Source: Pseudomonas guariconensis (GTDB lineage Bacteria > Pseudomonadota > Gammaproteobacteria > Pseudomonadales > Pseudomonadaceae). From it: a stretch of DNA of 64,000 bases. The notes beneath the pieces are model-generated. The model saw only the letters and a program-made list of their open reading frames with translations. It made no database searches and was not told the DNA's origin. This document shows positions 51,839 to 61,068 of this stretch, piece after piece; position 1 is the first letter of the stretch; the number at the start of each line of letters is the position of its first letter. Both the position numbers and the translations under genes were made by a program. The stretch spans positions 62,001 through 126,000 of the forward strand of contig NZ_JADLJL010000001.1 in assembly GCF_015680235.1 (NCBI RefSeq), written 5' to 3'.

Positions 51839-53071
51839 ATGCTTTTGTCACGCCCTCCCTACGCCATGGCCCTGGCGCTGTGCATCGCCTGCTCACCGGC
51901 GCTCGCCGCCGAGTCTTCCCCCCACGACCTGCTCGAGCAGGCCCAGGCCGAGCAAGCGGCCTACCTCGCCACCCTCAAGACCCTGGTGTCGGTCGATACC
52001 GGTACCGGCACGCAAGCAGGCCTGGCCCAGGTCGGCGCGGAACTGGCCAAGCGCCTGAAGGCCCTGGGTGCCGATGTGCATACCAGCCCGGCCAAACCCT
52101 CGGTGGGCGACAACATCGTCGGGACATTCAAGGGCAACGGCAGCAAGGATTTTTTGCTGATGGTGCATTACGACACGGTGTTCGGCCCAGGCACCGTAGC
52201 CAAGCGGCCGTTCCGGGTGCAAGGCGAGCGCGCCTATGGCCCAGGCGTGGCCGATGCCAAGGGCGGCGTGGCGATGATCCTGCATGCGCTCAAGCTGCTG
52301 CAGGACCAGCAGTTCAAGGGGTATCGCACGCTGACCGTGCTGTTCAACCCGGATGAGGAAATGGGCTCGGCGGGTTCCAAACAGCTCATCGCGCAGCTCG
52401 CCCGCAAGCATGACTATGTCTTCTCCTACGAGCCGCCGGACAAGGACGCGGTGACCGTCGCCACCAACGGCATCAACCGCCTCAAGCTCGAGGTGAAAGG
52501 GCGCTCCTCCCACGCCGGCTCCGCCCCCGAGCAAGGCCGCAACGCCTTGACCGAACTGGCCCACCAGCTGCTCCAGCTCAAGGACCTGGGCGATGCCAGC
52601 AAAGGCACCACGGTGAACTGGACCCTGGCCAAGGCCGGCGAGAAAGCCAACATCATCCCGGCCCTGGCGAGTGCGCAAGCCGACATGCGCTATTCGGACC
52701 TCAGCGAAACCGAGCGTGTGGCGGCCGATGCCAGGCGCATCGCGCAAAAGCACCTGATCGAAGACACCCAGGCCACCGTGACCCTGGAAAAAGGCCGCCC
52801 GCCCCTGGCCCGCAACGAAGGCTCGCGCCAGTTGGCCGAGACGGCCCGAGAGCTGTACGGCCAGATCGACCATACCCTCGAACCCATCGCCATGCGCTTT
52901 GGCACCGACGCCGGCTATGCCTACGCACCCGGCAGCGCCAAGCCGGCGGTGCTGGAGACCATGGGTGTGGTCGGTGCCGGGTTACATGCCGAGGATGAAT
53001 ACATCGAGCTCGCCAGCATCGCCCCACGGTTGTACCTGACGGTGGCGATGATCAGGCGCCTGGCGCAATGA
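51839..53071 (+). CDS. M20 family glutamate carboxypeptidase (CPG2-like)
   Basis: A 410-residue secreted zinc peptidase of family M20, like carboxypeptidase G2, which removes C-terminal glutamate from folates and peptides. Signal peptide ALALCIACSPALAAES (residues ~10-25). Metal and catalytic residues are visible in LLMVHYDTVFGPG (His, Asp), GPGVADAKGGVAMILH (bridging Asp), FNPDEEMGSAGS (catalytic Glu-Glu) and FGTDAGYAY. The dimerisation domain includes KGRSSHAGSAPEQGRNAL. It stands alone between the carnitine and glycolate clusters. Confidence 0.88.
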   Translation: MLLSRPPYAMALALCIACSPALAAESSPHDLLEQAQAEQAAYLATLKTLVSVDTGTGTQAGLAQVGAELAKRLKALGADVHTSPAKPSVGDNIVGTFKGNGSKDFLLMVHYDTVFGPGTVAKRPFRVQGERAYGPGVADAKGGVAMILHALKLLQDQQFKGYRTLTVLFNPDEEMGSAGSKQLIAQLARKHDYVFSYEPPDKDAVTVATNGINRLKLEVKGRSSHAGSAPEQGRNALTELAHQLLQLKDLGDASKGTTVNWTLAKAGEKANIIPALASAQADMRYSDLSETERVAADARRIAQKHLIEDTQATVTLEKGRPPLARNEGSRQLAETARELYGQIDHTLEPIAMRFGTDAGYAYAPGSAKPAVLETMGVVGAGLHAEDEYIELASIAPRLYLTVAMIRRLAQ

Positions 53072-53192
53072 TCAGCGCGGCCACTAACGCCTCAACCGCC
53101 GGCAAGCCCGCTTCCACAGGGATACGAAGGTAGCCGGCTCGCCGGTGATTGGGGCGCTACAGCCATAACAAGAACAATTCGGCGAACGACAC

Positions 53193-54692
53193 ATGAACAT
53201 CCTCTACGACGACCGTCTCGACGGCCCGTTGCCCACGATCGACAAGGCCCAATTGCTGGCCGAACTGCGCAGCACCCTGCCGGACCTTCAGGTCCTCCAC
53301 CGCACCGAAGACCTCAAGCCCTACGAGTGCGACGGTCTCTCGGCCTACCGGACCGTCCCCTTGCTGGTGGTGCTGCCCGAACGCATCGAACAGGTCCAGG
53401 CCCTGCTGCGCCTGTGCCACCGTCGCGGCGTCCCGGTGGTGGCACGCGGCGCCGGTACAGGCCTTTCTGGCGGTGCCCTGCCCTTGGCGCAAGGCATCCT
53501 GCTGGTGATGGCGCGCTTCAATCGCGTCCTCGAAGTCAACCCGCAAGGCCGCTTCGCCAGGGTCCAACCCGGCGTGCGCAACCTGGCGATCTCCCAGGCC
53601 GCAGCGCCCCATGGGCTGTACTACGCGCCAGACCCTTCGTCGCAGATCGCCTGCTCAATCGGCGGCAATGTCGCGGAAAACGCCGGTGGCGTGCACTGCC
53701 TGAAATACGGCCTGACCGTGCATAACCTGCTCAAGGTCGACATCCTCACCATCGAAGGCGAACACCTGACCCTGGGCAGCGACACCCTCGACAGCCCCGG
53801 CTTCGACCTGCTGGCCTTGTTCACCGGCTCCGAAGGCATGCTCGGCATCGTCATCGAAGTCACCGTCAAGCTGTTGCCTAAGCCCCAGGTGGCACGGGTG
53901 CTGCTGGCCAGCTTCGACAAGGTCGAGGACGCCGGCCGCGCGGTGGCCGGCATCCTCGACGCCGGCATCATCCCTGGGGGGCTGGAAATGATGGACAACC
54001 TGGCGATCCGCGCCGCCGAGGACTTCATCCACGCGGGCTACCCGGTGGAGGCCGCGGCCATCCTGTTGTGCGAGCTGGACGGCGTCGAAGCCGACGTGCA
54101 GGACGACTGCCAACGGGTCGACGCCGTGCTGCGCCAGGCCGGTGCCCGCGACGTGCGCCTGGCCTGCGATGAGGCCGAGCGCGCGCGCTTCTGGGCCGGA
54201 CGCAAGAACGCCTTCCCTGCGGTAGGGCGCATTTCGCCCGACTACTACTGCATGGACGGCACCATTCCCCGCCGTGAACTGCCACGGGTACTGGAGGGCA
54301 TCGCCGCACTGTCCGAGGCCCATGGCCTGCGGGTGGCCAACGTGTTCCATGCCGGCGACGGCAACATGCACCCGTTGATCCTGTTCGACGCCAACCTGCC
54401 CGGCGAGCTGGAGCGCGCCGAAGCCCTCGGCGGCAAGATCCTCGAACTGTGCGTGGCGGTCGGCGGCAGCATCACCGGCGAGCATGGTGTCGGCCGCGAG
54501 AAGATCAACCAGATGTGCGTACAGTTCAACGACGACGAGCTCACCTTGTTCCACGCGGTGAAGGCGGCATTCGACCCCAATGGCCTGCTCAACCCCGGCA
54601 AGAACATCCCCACGCTGCATCGCTGCGCCGAGTTCGGTGCGATGCACGTACATCACGGACAGTTGCCCTTCCCTGACCTGGAGCGCTTCTGA
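53193..54692 (+). CDS. glcD: Glycolate oxidase subunit GlcD
   Basis: A 499-residue FAD-linked oxidase (VAO fold) that converts glycolate to glyoxylate. The FAD motif VVARGAGTGLSGGALPL is at residues ~84-100, CSIGGNVAENAGG follows, and the C-terminal FAD-oxidase domain has NVFHAGDGNMHPLILFD and ITGEHGVGREK. The stop overlaps the glcE start as TGATG. First gene of a compact glcDEF operon; glcC and glcG are not adjacent. Confidence 0.93.
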   Translation: MNILYDDRLDGPLPTIDKAQLLAELRSTLPDLQVLHRTEDLKPYECDGLSAYRTVPLLVVLPERIEQVQALLRLCHRRGVPVVARGAGTGLSGGALPLAQGILLVMARFNRVLEVNPQGRFARVQPGVRNLAISQAAAPHGLYYAPDPSSQIACSIGGNVAENAGGVHCLKYGLTVHNLLKVDILTIEGEHLTLGSDTLDSPGFDLLALFTGSEGMLGIVIEVTVKLLPKPQVARVLLASFDKVEDAGRAVAGILDAGIIPGGLEMMDNLAIRAAEDFIHAGYPVEAAAILLCELDGVEADVQDDCQRVDAVLRQAGARDVRLACDEAERARFWAGRKNAFPAVGRISPDYYCMDGTIPRRELPRVLEGIAALSEAHGLRVANVFHAGDGNMHPLILFDANLPGELERAEALGGKILELCVAVGGSITGEHGVGREKINQMCVQFNDDELTLFHAVKAAFDPNGLLNPGKNIPTLHRCAEFGAMHVHHGQLPFPDLERF

Positions 54693-55744
54693 TGAGCCAG
54701 GATTGCGACCTGAGCGAACGTCTGCTGGAGCAGGTCAACCAGGCCCTGGCAATGGGCACGCCGTTGCGTATCCAGGGCGGCAACAGCAAGGCCATGCTCG
54801 GCCGCGCGGTCGCTGGGGAAACCCTCGATACCCGCGAGCACCGTGGCATTGTCCACTACGACCCCACCGAACTGGTGATCAGCGCCCGCGCCGGCACGCC
54901 TTTGCAACACATCGAGGCGGTGCTGCACGAGGCCGGGCAGATGCTGCCGTGCGAACCCCCTCACCTGGGCCCTGACGCCACCCTCGGCGGCATGGTCGCA
55001 GCGGGCTTGTCGGGCCCACGCCGGCCCTGGGCGGGCGCGGTACGTGACTATGTCCTTGGCACCCGGGTCATCACCGGCCATGGCAGGCTGCTGCGCTTTG
55101 GCGGCGAGGTGATGAAGAATGTCGCCGGTTATGACGTGTCCCGGTTGATGGCGGCAAGCTTCGGCTGCCTGGGCCTGCTGACCGAGGTGTCGTTGAAGGT
55201 ACTGCCGCGTCCTCGACAATGCCTGAGCCTGCGCCTGCCGATGACTGTACGCCAGGCCCTGGGCGAGCTGGCCGAGTGGGGTCAACAGCCGTTGCCGATC
55301 AGCGCCGCCTGCCACGACGGCCAAGCGCTCTACCTGCGCCTGGAAGGCGGCGAAGGGTCGGTGCTGTCGGCGAGCCAGCGCTTGGGGGGCGAGACGGTCA
55401 CGAGCCATTTCTGGACAGACTTGCGCGAGCAGCGGCTGCCGTTCTTCGAAGACCCTGCCCCGTTATGGCGGCTGTCGCTGCCCAGCGTCACCGGCGAGCT
55501 GGCTCTGCCCGGCCAACAACTGATCGACTGGGGCGGCGCCCAGCGCTGGTTGAAGTCTTCGGCCCCCGCGACGCTGATCCGCGAGCAGGTCGCCAAAGTC
55601 GGTGGCCATGCCACGGCCTACACGCCCGGCGACGACAGCATGTCGCCGTTGCCCCCGGCGTTGATGCGCTACCACCGCGCCCTCAAGCGACAACTCGACC
55701 CCCAGGGGATCTTCAACCCTGGGCGCCTGTACCCGGACCTGTGA
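54692..55744 (+). CDS. glcE: Glycolate oxidase FAD-binding subunit GlcE
   Basis: A 350-residue GlcE with a shorter FAD-binding PCMH domain: LRIQGGNSKAMLGR at residues ~26-39, LGPDATLGGMVAAGLSGPRR at ~92-111, and LKRQLDPQGIFNPGRLY at the end. It is needed with GlcD and GlcF for glycolate oxidase activity. Overlaps glcD by one base and is followed 9 bases later by glcF. Confidence 0.92.
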   Translation: MSQDCDLSERLLEQVNQALAMGTPLRIQGGNSKAMLGRAVAGETLDTREHRGIVHYDPTELVISARAGTPLQHIEAVLHEAGQMLPCEPPHLGPDATLGGMVAAGLSGPRRPWAGAVRDYVLGTRVITGHGRLLRFGGEVMKNVAGYDVSRLMAASFGCLGLLTEVSLKVLPRPRQCLSLRLPMTVRQALGELAEWGQQPLPISAACHDGQALYLRLEGGEGSVLSASQRLGGETVTSHFWTDLREQRLPFFEDPAPLWRLSLPSVTGELALPGQQLIDWGGAQRWLKSSAPATLIREQVAKVGGHATAYTPGDDSMSPLPPALMRYHRALKRQLDPQGIFNPGRLYPDL

Positions 55745-55753
55745 GGCGATGCC

Positions 55754-57043
55754 ATGCAAACCAACCTGAGCGATGCCGCCAAGCGCCTGGCCCGTGCCGA
55801 CGAAGCCGAGCGCATCCTGCGCAGTTGCGTGCACTGCGGTTTCTGCACCGCAACCTGCCCCACCTACCAGTTGCTGGGGGACGAGCTGGACGGGCCACGC
55901 GGACGCATCTACCTGATCAAGCAGGTGCTCGAAGGCGCACCGGCCAGCGCCAGCACGCAGTTGCACCTGGACCGCTGCCTGAGCTGTCGTAACTGCGAAA
56001 CCACCTGTCCTTCGGGCGTCAAATACCACGACCTGCTGGACATCGGCCGCCCCGTGGTCGAGCGGCAGGTACCACGCCCCCTGGGCGAGCGCCTGCTGCG
56101 CCAAGGCCTGCGGGCGGTAGTGCCGCGCCCTGCACTGTTCACAGCGCTCGTTCGTGCCGGGCAGGCTCTGCGGCCCCTGCTGCCGGCAACGGTCGAGGCG
56201 AAGCTGCCAAGCCAGGTGCCCCACCCCGGTGAACGACCGGCACCGCGCCATGCGCGCCGCGTACTGCTGCTCGAAGGCTGCGTGCAGCCGGCGTTGTCAC
56301 CCAACACCAATGCCGCTGCCGCACGCCTGCTGGACCGCCTGGGCATCAGTGTCGAGCCGGCTCCGGGCGCCGGTTGCTGCGGCGCCGTCGATTATCACCT
56401 CAATGCCCAGACGCAAGGCCTGGCGCGCGCCCGGCGCAACATCGACGCCTGGTGGCCGGCGATCGAAGCCGGCGCCGAGGCGATCGTGCAGACGGCCAGC
56501 GGCTGCGGGGCGTTCGTCCGCGATTATGGCCACTTGCTGGAAAACGACCCACGCTATGCCGCCAAGGCTGCCCGGGTCAGCGCCCTGGCCCGGGACCTGG
56601 TGGAAGTGCTACAGGCCGAGCCGATCGAGCGCCTGGGACTGTGCGCCGAGCAGCGCCTGGCCTTTCATTGCCCCTGCACGCTCCAGCATGCCCTGAAGCT
56701 CGGCGGCGCAGTGGAACAGTTGCTGACCCGCCTGGGTTTCACCCTGACTCCGGTTGCCGATGGCCACCTGTGTTGCGGCTCTGCGGGCACCTACTCGCTG
56801 ACCCAGCCCACGCTCTCGCGTCAACTGCGGGACAACCGCCTCACTGCCCTGGAAAGCGGCGACCCCGAGGTCATCGCAACCGCCAACATCGGCTGTCAGG
56901 CACACTTGGGCAGCGCCGGGCGCACACCGGTGCGCCATTGGATCGAGATCGTCGAGGCAGCCGTTCAAGGCCCTGTCGGCTGCGGTACACCTGTATGTGG
57001 GCTTGGCCCCTTGCAGCCCGACCCACAAAACCCGAAGCTCTGA
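55754..57043 (+). CDS. glcF: Glycolate oxidase iron-sulfur subunit GlcF
   Basis: A 429-residue protein with two [4Fe-4S] motifs at the N-terminus, CVHCGFCTATCP (residues ~25-36) and CLSCRNCETTCP (~76-87). Two CCG domains follow (GAGCCGAVDYH and LCCGSAGTY), as in heterodisulfide-reductase-like subunits. It carries electrons from GlcDE to the membrane. The C-terminal ~20 residues are Pro/Gly/Cys-rich. A MocR regulator gene starts 24 bases downstream on the same strand. Confidence 0.92.
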   Translation: MQTNLSDAAKRLARADEAERILRSCVHCGFCTATCPTYQLLGDELDGPRGRIYLIKQVLEGAPASASTQLHLDRCLSCRNCETTCPSGVKYHDLLDIGRPVVERQVPRPLGERLLRQGLRAVVPRPALFTALVRAGQALRPLLPATVEAKLPSQVPHPGERPAPRHARRVLLLEGCVQPALSPNTNAAAARLLDRLGISVEPAPGAGCCGAVDYHLNAQTQGLARARRNIDAWWPAIEAGAEAIVQTASGCGAFVRDYGHLLENDPRYAAKAARVSALARDLVEVLQAEPIERLGLCAEQRLAFHCPCTLQHALKLGGAVEQLLTRLGFTLTPVADGHLCCGSAGTYSLTQPTLSRQLRDNRLTALESGDPEVIATANIGCQAHLGSAGRTPVRHWIEIVEAAVQGPVGCGTPVCGLGPLQPDPQNPKL

Positions 57044-57067
57044 TCATCCTGCATTTCGGACAACCCC

Positions 57068-58501
57068 ATGGAACTGCATATCCGCCTGCAAGGCCGCAAA
57101 GGCCTGGCCGACCAGCTCTACCAACAGCTGCGCGCCGGCATCGACAGCGGCCATCTGGCCGCCGGCACCCAGTTGCCCCCCACCCGCCTGCTCGCCGAAC
57201 AATTGGGCGTGTCACGCAAGACGGTGGCCGAGGCCTATTCACGCCTGACCTACGACAACCTGCTCAGTGGCGTGGTCGGCCGCGGCACGTTCATCACCCC
57301 GCGCAAGCCGTTGCAGGCCAGCGACGCCCAGCCCGTTCCCCTGGCCGCCGCCGATACGTTGCAACGCTGGCAGCAGCGCGCCACGGTGCTAGCCGGGCAG
57401 GCCCAGGATGCGCCATCGCGTCATGACTTCGTCGGCGGCGCCTCGAGCAAGGCGCAATTCCCCTTCGACCAGTGGCGCAGTTGCCTGCAATACGCCCTGC
57501 GGCGCAGCCAGCGCCACCCCCAGCGGCATTTCCCTGCCCAAGGCCTGCCCGAACTGCGCGAAGCCATCGCCCACCACATCGCCTTCGCCCGCGGTGTGCA
57601 TTGCAGCGCAGCGGATGTACTGGTGTGCAACGGCGCTCAACAGGCCCTGGACCTGATCGCCCGGGTACTGATCGAGCCGGGCTGCCAGGTGGCCATGGAA
57701 GACCCCGGCTACCCCCCGGCGCGCCAGCTGTTCCTGGCGCTGGGCGCGCGCATGCAAGCGGTGCCGGTGGACGATGAAGGCATGTGCGTGGAGCAGATCG
57801 CCGATGGCACGCGGCTGATCTACGTGACGCCCTCGCACCAATTCCCGCTGGGCATGCCGATGAGCGAGCGGCGGCGTATGGCCTTGCTGGCCCGCGCGGC
57901 CGAGCTCGGCGCACTGATCATCGAAGACGACTACGACTGCGAATTCCGCTACCAGGGGCCTGCCAGCGATGCCCTGCAACGCCTCGACCGACACGGCCTG
58001 GTGGCGTATGTCGGGACCTTTTCCAAGACCTTGCTACCGGAGCTGCGTCTGGGCTACGCCGTGCTGCCGCCAAGCGTGCTGCAAGCGGCCTGTGCGGCCA
58101 AGCACCTGACCGACTGGCACAGCCCGACCCTGCAGCAATGGGCACTGGCACGCTTCATCAGCGAGGGGCACCTGAACAAGCACATCCGCCGCTGTCATGA
58201 GGTGTACAGCACACGCCGCGAACGGATCCTGGCACGCCTGGACGGCGACCTGGCGCCCTGGCTGACGGCGGTGCCGGCCAACGCCGGCTTTCACCTCAGC
58301 GCCCTGGCAAGCCCCGGGGTGAATGTGGAGCTGCTGGTGAGCCTGGCGCGCAAGGTCGAGGTGGGCCTCTACTCGCTGGCCCCATTCTTCAACGAAGCCC
58401 CGGTACGCCCGGGGCTGCTGTTCGGCTTCGGGGCCATCGAGCTACTGGACATCGACCCGGCGCTGGACCGCGTCCGCGATACCTTGCAGGGCCTCAGCTG
58501 A
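57068..58501 (+). CDS. MocR/PdxR-type GntR regulator with aminotransferase domain
   Basis: A 477-residue MocR-subfamily regulator. The N-terminal GntR wHTH (residues ~10-75; LPPTRLLAEQLGVSRKTVAE) is fused to a fold-type I aminotransferase-like domain (~110-475). PLP residues are present: IIEDDYDCEFRY (Asp) and the lysine in VGTFSKTLLPELRLGY. Such proteins sense PLP or amino compounds. It could be co-transcribed with glcDEF (24-base gap) and converges with the MFS gene, overlapping by 8 bases; targets are unknown. Confidence 0.9.
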   Translation: MELHIRLQGRKGLADQLYQQLRAGIDSGHLAAGTQLPPTRLLAEQLGVSRKTVAEAYSRLTYDNLLSGVVGRGTFITPRKPLQASDAQPVPLAAADTLQRWQQRATVLAGQAQDAPSRHDFVGGASSKAQFPFDQWRSCLQYALRRSQRHPQRHFPAQGLPELREAIAHHIAFARGVHCSAADVLVCNGAQQALDLIARVLIEPGCQVAMEDPGYPPARQLFLALGARMQAVPVDDEGMCVEQIADGTRLIYVTPSHQFPLGMPMSERRRMALLARAAELGALIIEDDYDCEFRYQGPASDALQRLDRHGLVAYVGTFSKTLLPELRLGYAVLPPSVLQAACAAKHLTDWHSPTLQQWALARFISEGHLNKHIRRCHEVYSTRRERILARLDGDLAPWLTAVPANAGFHLSALASPGVNVELLVSLARKVEVGLYSLAPFFNEAPVRPGLLFGFGAIELLDIDPALDRVRDTLQGLS

Positions 58502-59690
58502 CCATCGCCTGCGCCGCCTGCCCCGGGCGGGAAATGGCGGTGGCATAGCCTCGCGGGACGAAGCGCACGGTCACCAGCAGCATCGCCACCACGGTGATCG
58601 CCAGCAATGTCCAGGAGGCCTGGAAGTCCCCGCTCACATCACGCAGCCAACCGGTGATATACGGCACGATACCGGTGATGATGAAACCGATGCCCTGGAC
58701 GAACGCCGCCAGGCTGCCCGCTTGCGCGGGGTCTTTCTTCAAGTGCTCGAGGGTCAGGGTCAGGCTCAGGCTGAAGCATGCGCCCAGGCCCAGGCCGATC
58801 ATCGCCACCCACACGCCCATGGCCAGGGTCGGCGCCAGCAGCAGGCCAAGGAAGCCCAGCAGCTGGATCGACAGTGCCAGCCACAGGCCCGGCCGACGGT
58901 CCGCCAGGCTGCGCAGCAACAGCGGCAGACCCAGGGCCCCGGTGACCTGGAAGATGGTCATCAGGCCCACCAGCTCACCGCCACCCTGGGCAGTGCCGCC
59001 ATGCTCGATATGGTAGGCCGGCAACCAGGCCACCATACTGGTATAGCCGCCGTTGATCAGGCCGAAGTAGCTGGCCAACAGCCAGGCCCGACGGTTGCCG
59101 AACCAGTGCCCACCGCCACCCCCGGCCAGCTTCGGCGTATTGTGCCGTGGCCTGAGTACCAGCCAGGCCAGTACAGCCAGCACGGCGGGCAGTGCCCAGA
59201 CGCCCAGGCCGGTCTGCCAGCGCCCGCTGGCCTCGCTGATCGAAGGCCCGAGCACCGCCGCCAGACCTCCCCCGCTCATCAAGGCCGCCGAGTACAAGCC
59301 CATGGTGGTCGCCAGGCGCGTGGGGAACCAACGGTTGACCAGGCCCGGCATCATGCCCTGGACGATGGCCACGCCGAGCCCGGCCAGCACCGCACTGGCG
59401 ATCAGCGCCCAGGCGCTGTCCAGTTGCAGCCGCCATAGACACGCCAGGGCGATCGCCGCCAGCCCCATGAGCATGCCGCCATGCTCGCTCAGCCAACGGC
59501 GCAACCAAGGTTGCAGCAAGGGGACCAGGCCCATGCACAGCACCGGCAGAGCCGTCAGCAGAGCTGCTTGCTGGTAGCCAAGGCCGGTACTGGCGCGCAT
59601 GGGTTCGAGCAGCGGGCCGATACTGGTGAGGATCGGCCGCAGGTTCAGCGCCAGCAGCAGCACCAGCAACAGGTTCAGTGCACCTCTCAT
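58494..59690 (-). CDS. MFS transporter, CynX/NimT family
   Basis: A 398-residue, twelve-helix MFS protein of the CynX/NimT (cyanate/nitroimidazole) group, opening LNLLLVLLLALNLRPILTSI with GPLLEPMRASTGL, typical of that subfamily. The ATG at 59688-59690 overlaps the deaminase stop (ATGA), so it is translated together with the upstream deaminase. It may carry the substrate or product of that deaminase; the actual solute is unknown. Confidence 0.85.
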   Translation of the reverse strand: MRGALNLLLVLLLALNLRPILTSIGPLLEPMRASTGLGYQQAALLTALPVLCMGLVPLLQPWLRRWLSEHGGMLMGLAAIALACLWRLQLDSAWALIASAVLAGLGVAIVQGMMPGLVNRWFPTRLATTMGLYSAALMSGGGLAAVLGPSISEASGRWQTGLGVWALPAVLAVLAWLVLRPRHNTPKLAGGGGGHWFGNRRAWLLASYFGLINGGYTSMVAWLPAYHIEHGGTAQGGGELVGLMTIFQVTGALGLPLLLRSLADRRPGLWLALSIQLLGFLGLLLAPTLAMGVWVAMIGLGLGACFSLSLTLTLEHLKKDPAQAGSLAAFVQGIGFIITGIVPYITGWLRDVSGDFQASWTLLAITVVAMLLVTVRFVPRGYATAISRPGQAAQAMVS

Positions 59691-60145
59691 GCCTGGTGCG
59701 CCTGCTTCCACTGAAGGTACAGGTCGGCCTCCCCGGCAGGCTTGAGCGGTTTCAGGGGCAGGCTCTGCTGCTGAGGCGGGCGCGCCATCTGTGCGTATAC
59801 CGCGGCGGTGGACAGGCCATAGGGCTCGCCTTCGTCATTGTCATAGGCAAACCAGGCCCGTTCGATGCCGCACAAGTGCATGGCCGCCAGGCACATCGGG
59901 CACGGGTGGCCGCTGGCATAGAGCTCTGCGCCGTCCAGGCGTGGTTGCCCCAGGGCCTGGGCAGCCTTGCGGATCGCCTGCATCTCGGCGTGGGTGGTCG
60001 GGTCCTGGGTGCTGTGGATTTCATTGACGGCACGCGCCAACACCTTGCCCTGGTACACCAGCACGGCACCGAACGGGCGCCCGCCAGCCTGGATGTTGGC
60101 GCGGGCCAGGTCGAGGGCTTCGCGCATGAAACGTTCATCGGACAT
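59687..60145 (-). CDS. Nucleoside/guanine-type deaminase (CDA fold)
   Basis: A 152-residue zinc deaminase of the cytidine/deoxycytidylate superfamily. The zinc His and catalytic Glu are in THAEMQAI (residues ~57-64), the two zinc cysteines in GHPCPMCLAAMH (~86-97). FMREALDLARANIQAGGRPF is typical of guanine deaminase-like members. ATG at 60145 is chosen; the frame upstream to 60292 runs through intergenic DNA. Coupled to a CynX-type transporter. Confidence 0.85.
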   Translation of the reverse strand: MSDERFMREALDLARANIQAGGRPFGAVLVYQGKVLARAVNEIHSTQDPTTHAEMQAIRKAAQALGQPRLDGAELYASGHPCPMCLAAMHLCGIERAWFAYDNDEGEPYGLSTAAVYAQMARPPQQQSLPLKPLKPAGEADLYLQWKQAHQA

Positions 60146-60390
60146 CGTTGGACTCTCTGGGTGCAAGACCCGGTCATTATCCCGCCTTGGCCAGGCGAGC
60201 CAAAATGAAGAGATTGGATGCAGGTCAGTGGCCCCCTGAATGGATCGATTGGTCCCCTGGCAAAACCTGGGATTGGCTATCGGGCGATCCATGGCCCGGC
60301 GCTAAGGTATGACCCAGTGGGAGCGGGCTTGCCCCGCGATGGGTCGCAGCGCGGCCGAGAACACTATCCACCCTCACACCGGAGTCAACC

Positions 60391-60828
60391 ATGCACGACC
60401 GTATCGAATGGGCCAAGCACGCCCCGCAAGCCTACAAAGCCATGATCGGCCTGGAGCAAGCCCTGGCCAACAGCGGCCTGGAGAACTCGCTGCTCGAACT
60501 GGTTCGGCTGCGCGCCTCGCAGATCAACGGCTGCGCCTATTGCGTCAACATGCACGCCAACGATGCGCGCAAGGCCGGGGAAACCGAAGCCCGCCTGCAG
60601 ACCCTCTGCGTCTGGCAGGAAACCACTTATTTCACGCCCCGCGAACGGGCCGCCCTGGCTTGGCTGGAGTGCCTTACCCGCCTACCCGAACGCGGCGCGC
60701 CCCAACCGCAGTACGAAGCGCTGCTGGAGCATTTCGAGCCCGCTGAAGTGGCCAACCTGACCCTGGCCATTGCCACCATCAATGCCTGGAATCGTTTTGG
60801 CGTGGGCTTTGCCATGGTGCCGGCCTGA
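60391..60828 (+). CDS. AhpD-like carboxymuconolactone-decarboxylase-family protein
   Basis: A 145-residue CMD-family protein with the AhpD redox motif CAYCVNMHANDA (residues ~48-59; CxxC and His), as in alkylhydroperoxidases. RAALAWLECLTRLPERGAP and LTLAIATINAWNRFGVGF are family segments. It is preceded by a REP (60316-60350) and stands alone. Likely a peroxide- or thiol-linked protein; substrate unknown. Confidence 0.85.
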   Translation: MHDRIEWAKHAPQAYKAMIGLEQALANSGLENSLLELVRLRASQINGCAYCVNMHANDARKAGETEARLQTLCVWQETTYFTPRERAALAWLECLTRLPERGAPQPQYEALLEHFEPAEVANLTLAIATINAWNRFGVGFAMVPA

Positions 60829-60887
60829 TCGACCTGGACAGCTTCATCGCGGAACAAGCCCACAGAGAACAAGCGGCTAACGCCGCG

Positions 60888-61065
60888 CCCCCTGTGGGAG
60901 CGGGCTTGCCCGCGATCAAGGGCGAAGCCCTTGCCAGGCGACGATGATATCGGGCCCGGCCCAATCGCGGGACAAGCCCGCTCCCACAAAGGACCTGCAA
61001 ACTCAAATAGTTATGCGTTGTTCTATGAGAGCGGCCTTGCGCCGCGATGGGCCCCGCAGCGGCCG
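60888..61065. repeat. REP pair with attached conserved flank (copy D)
   Basis: REP (GTGGGAGCGGGCTTGCCCGC), spacer with CGCCCT-type GAAGCCCTTGCCAGGCGACG and GATATC, inverted REP (GCGGGACAAGCCCGCTCCCAC), then the flank GCAAACTCAAATAGTTATGC and GTTGTTCTATGAGA in reverse orientation relative to copies A and C. A third REP-like sequence follows to 61065. Confidence 0.85.
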
Positions 61066-61068
61066 CCA

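Noticed and set aside
1535..61065. CRISPR array or tRNA among the repeated intergenic sequences
   Set aside because: Repeats are REP-type, in inverted pairs without regular spacers; no cloverleaf or array spacing was seen.
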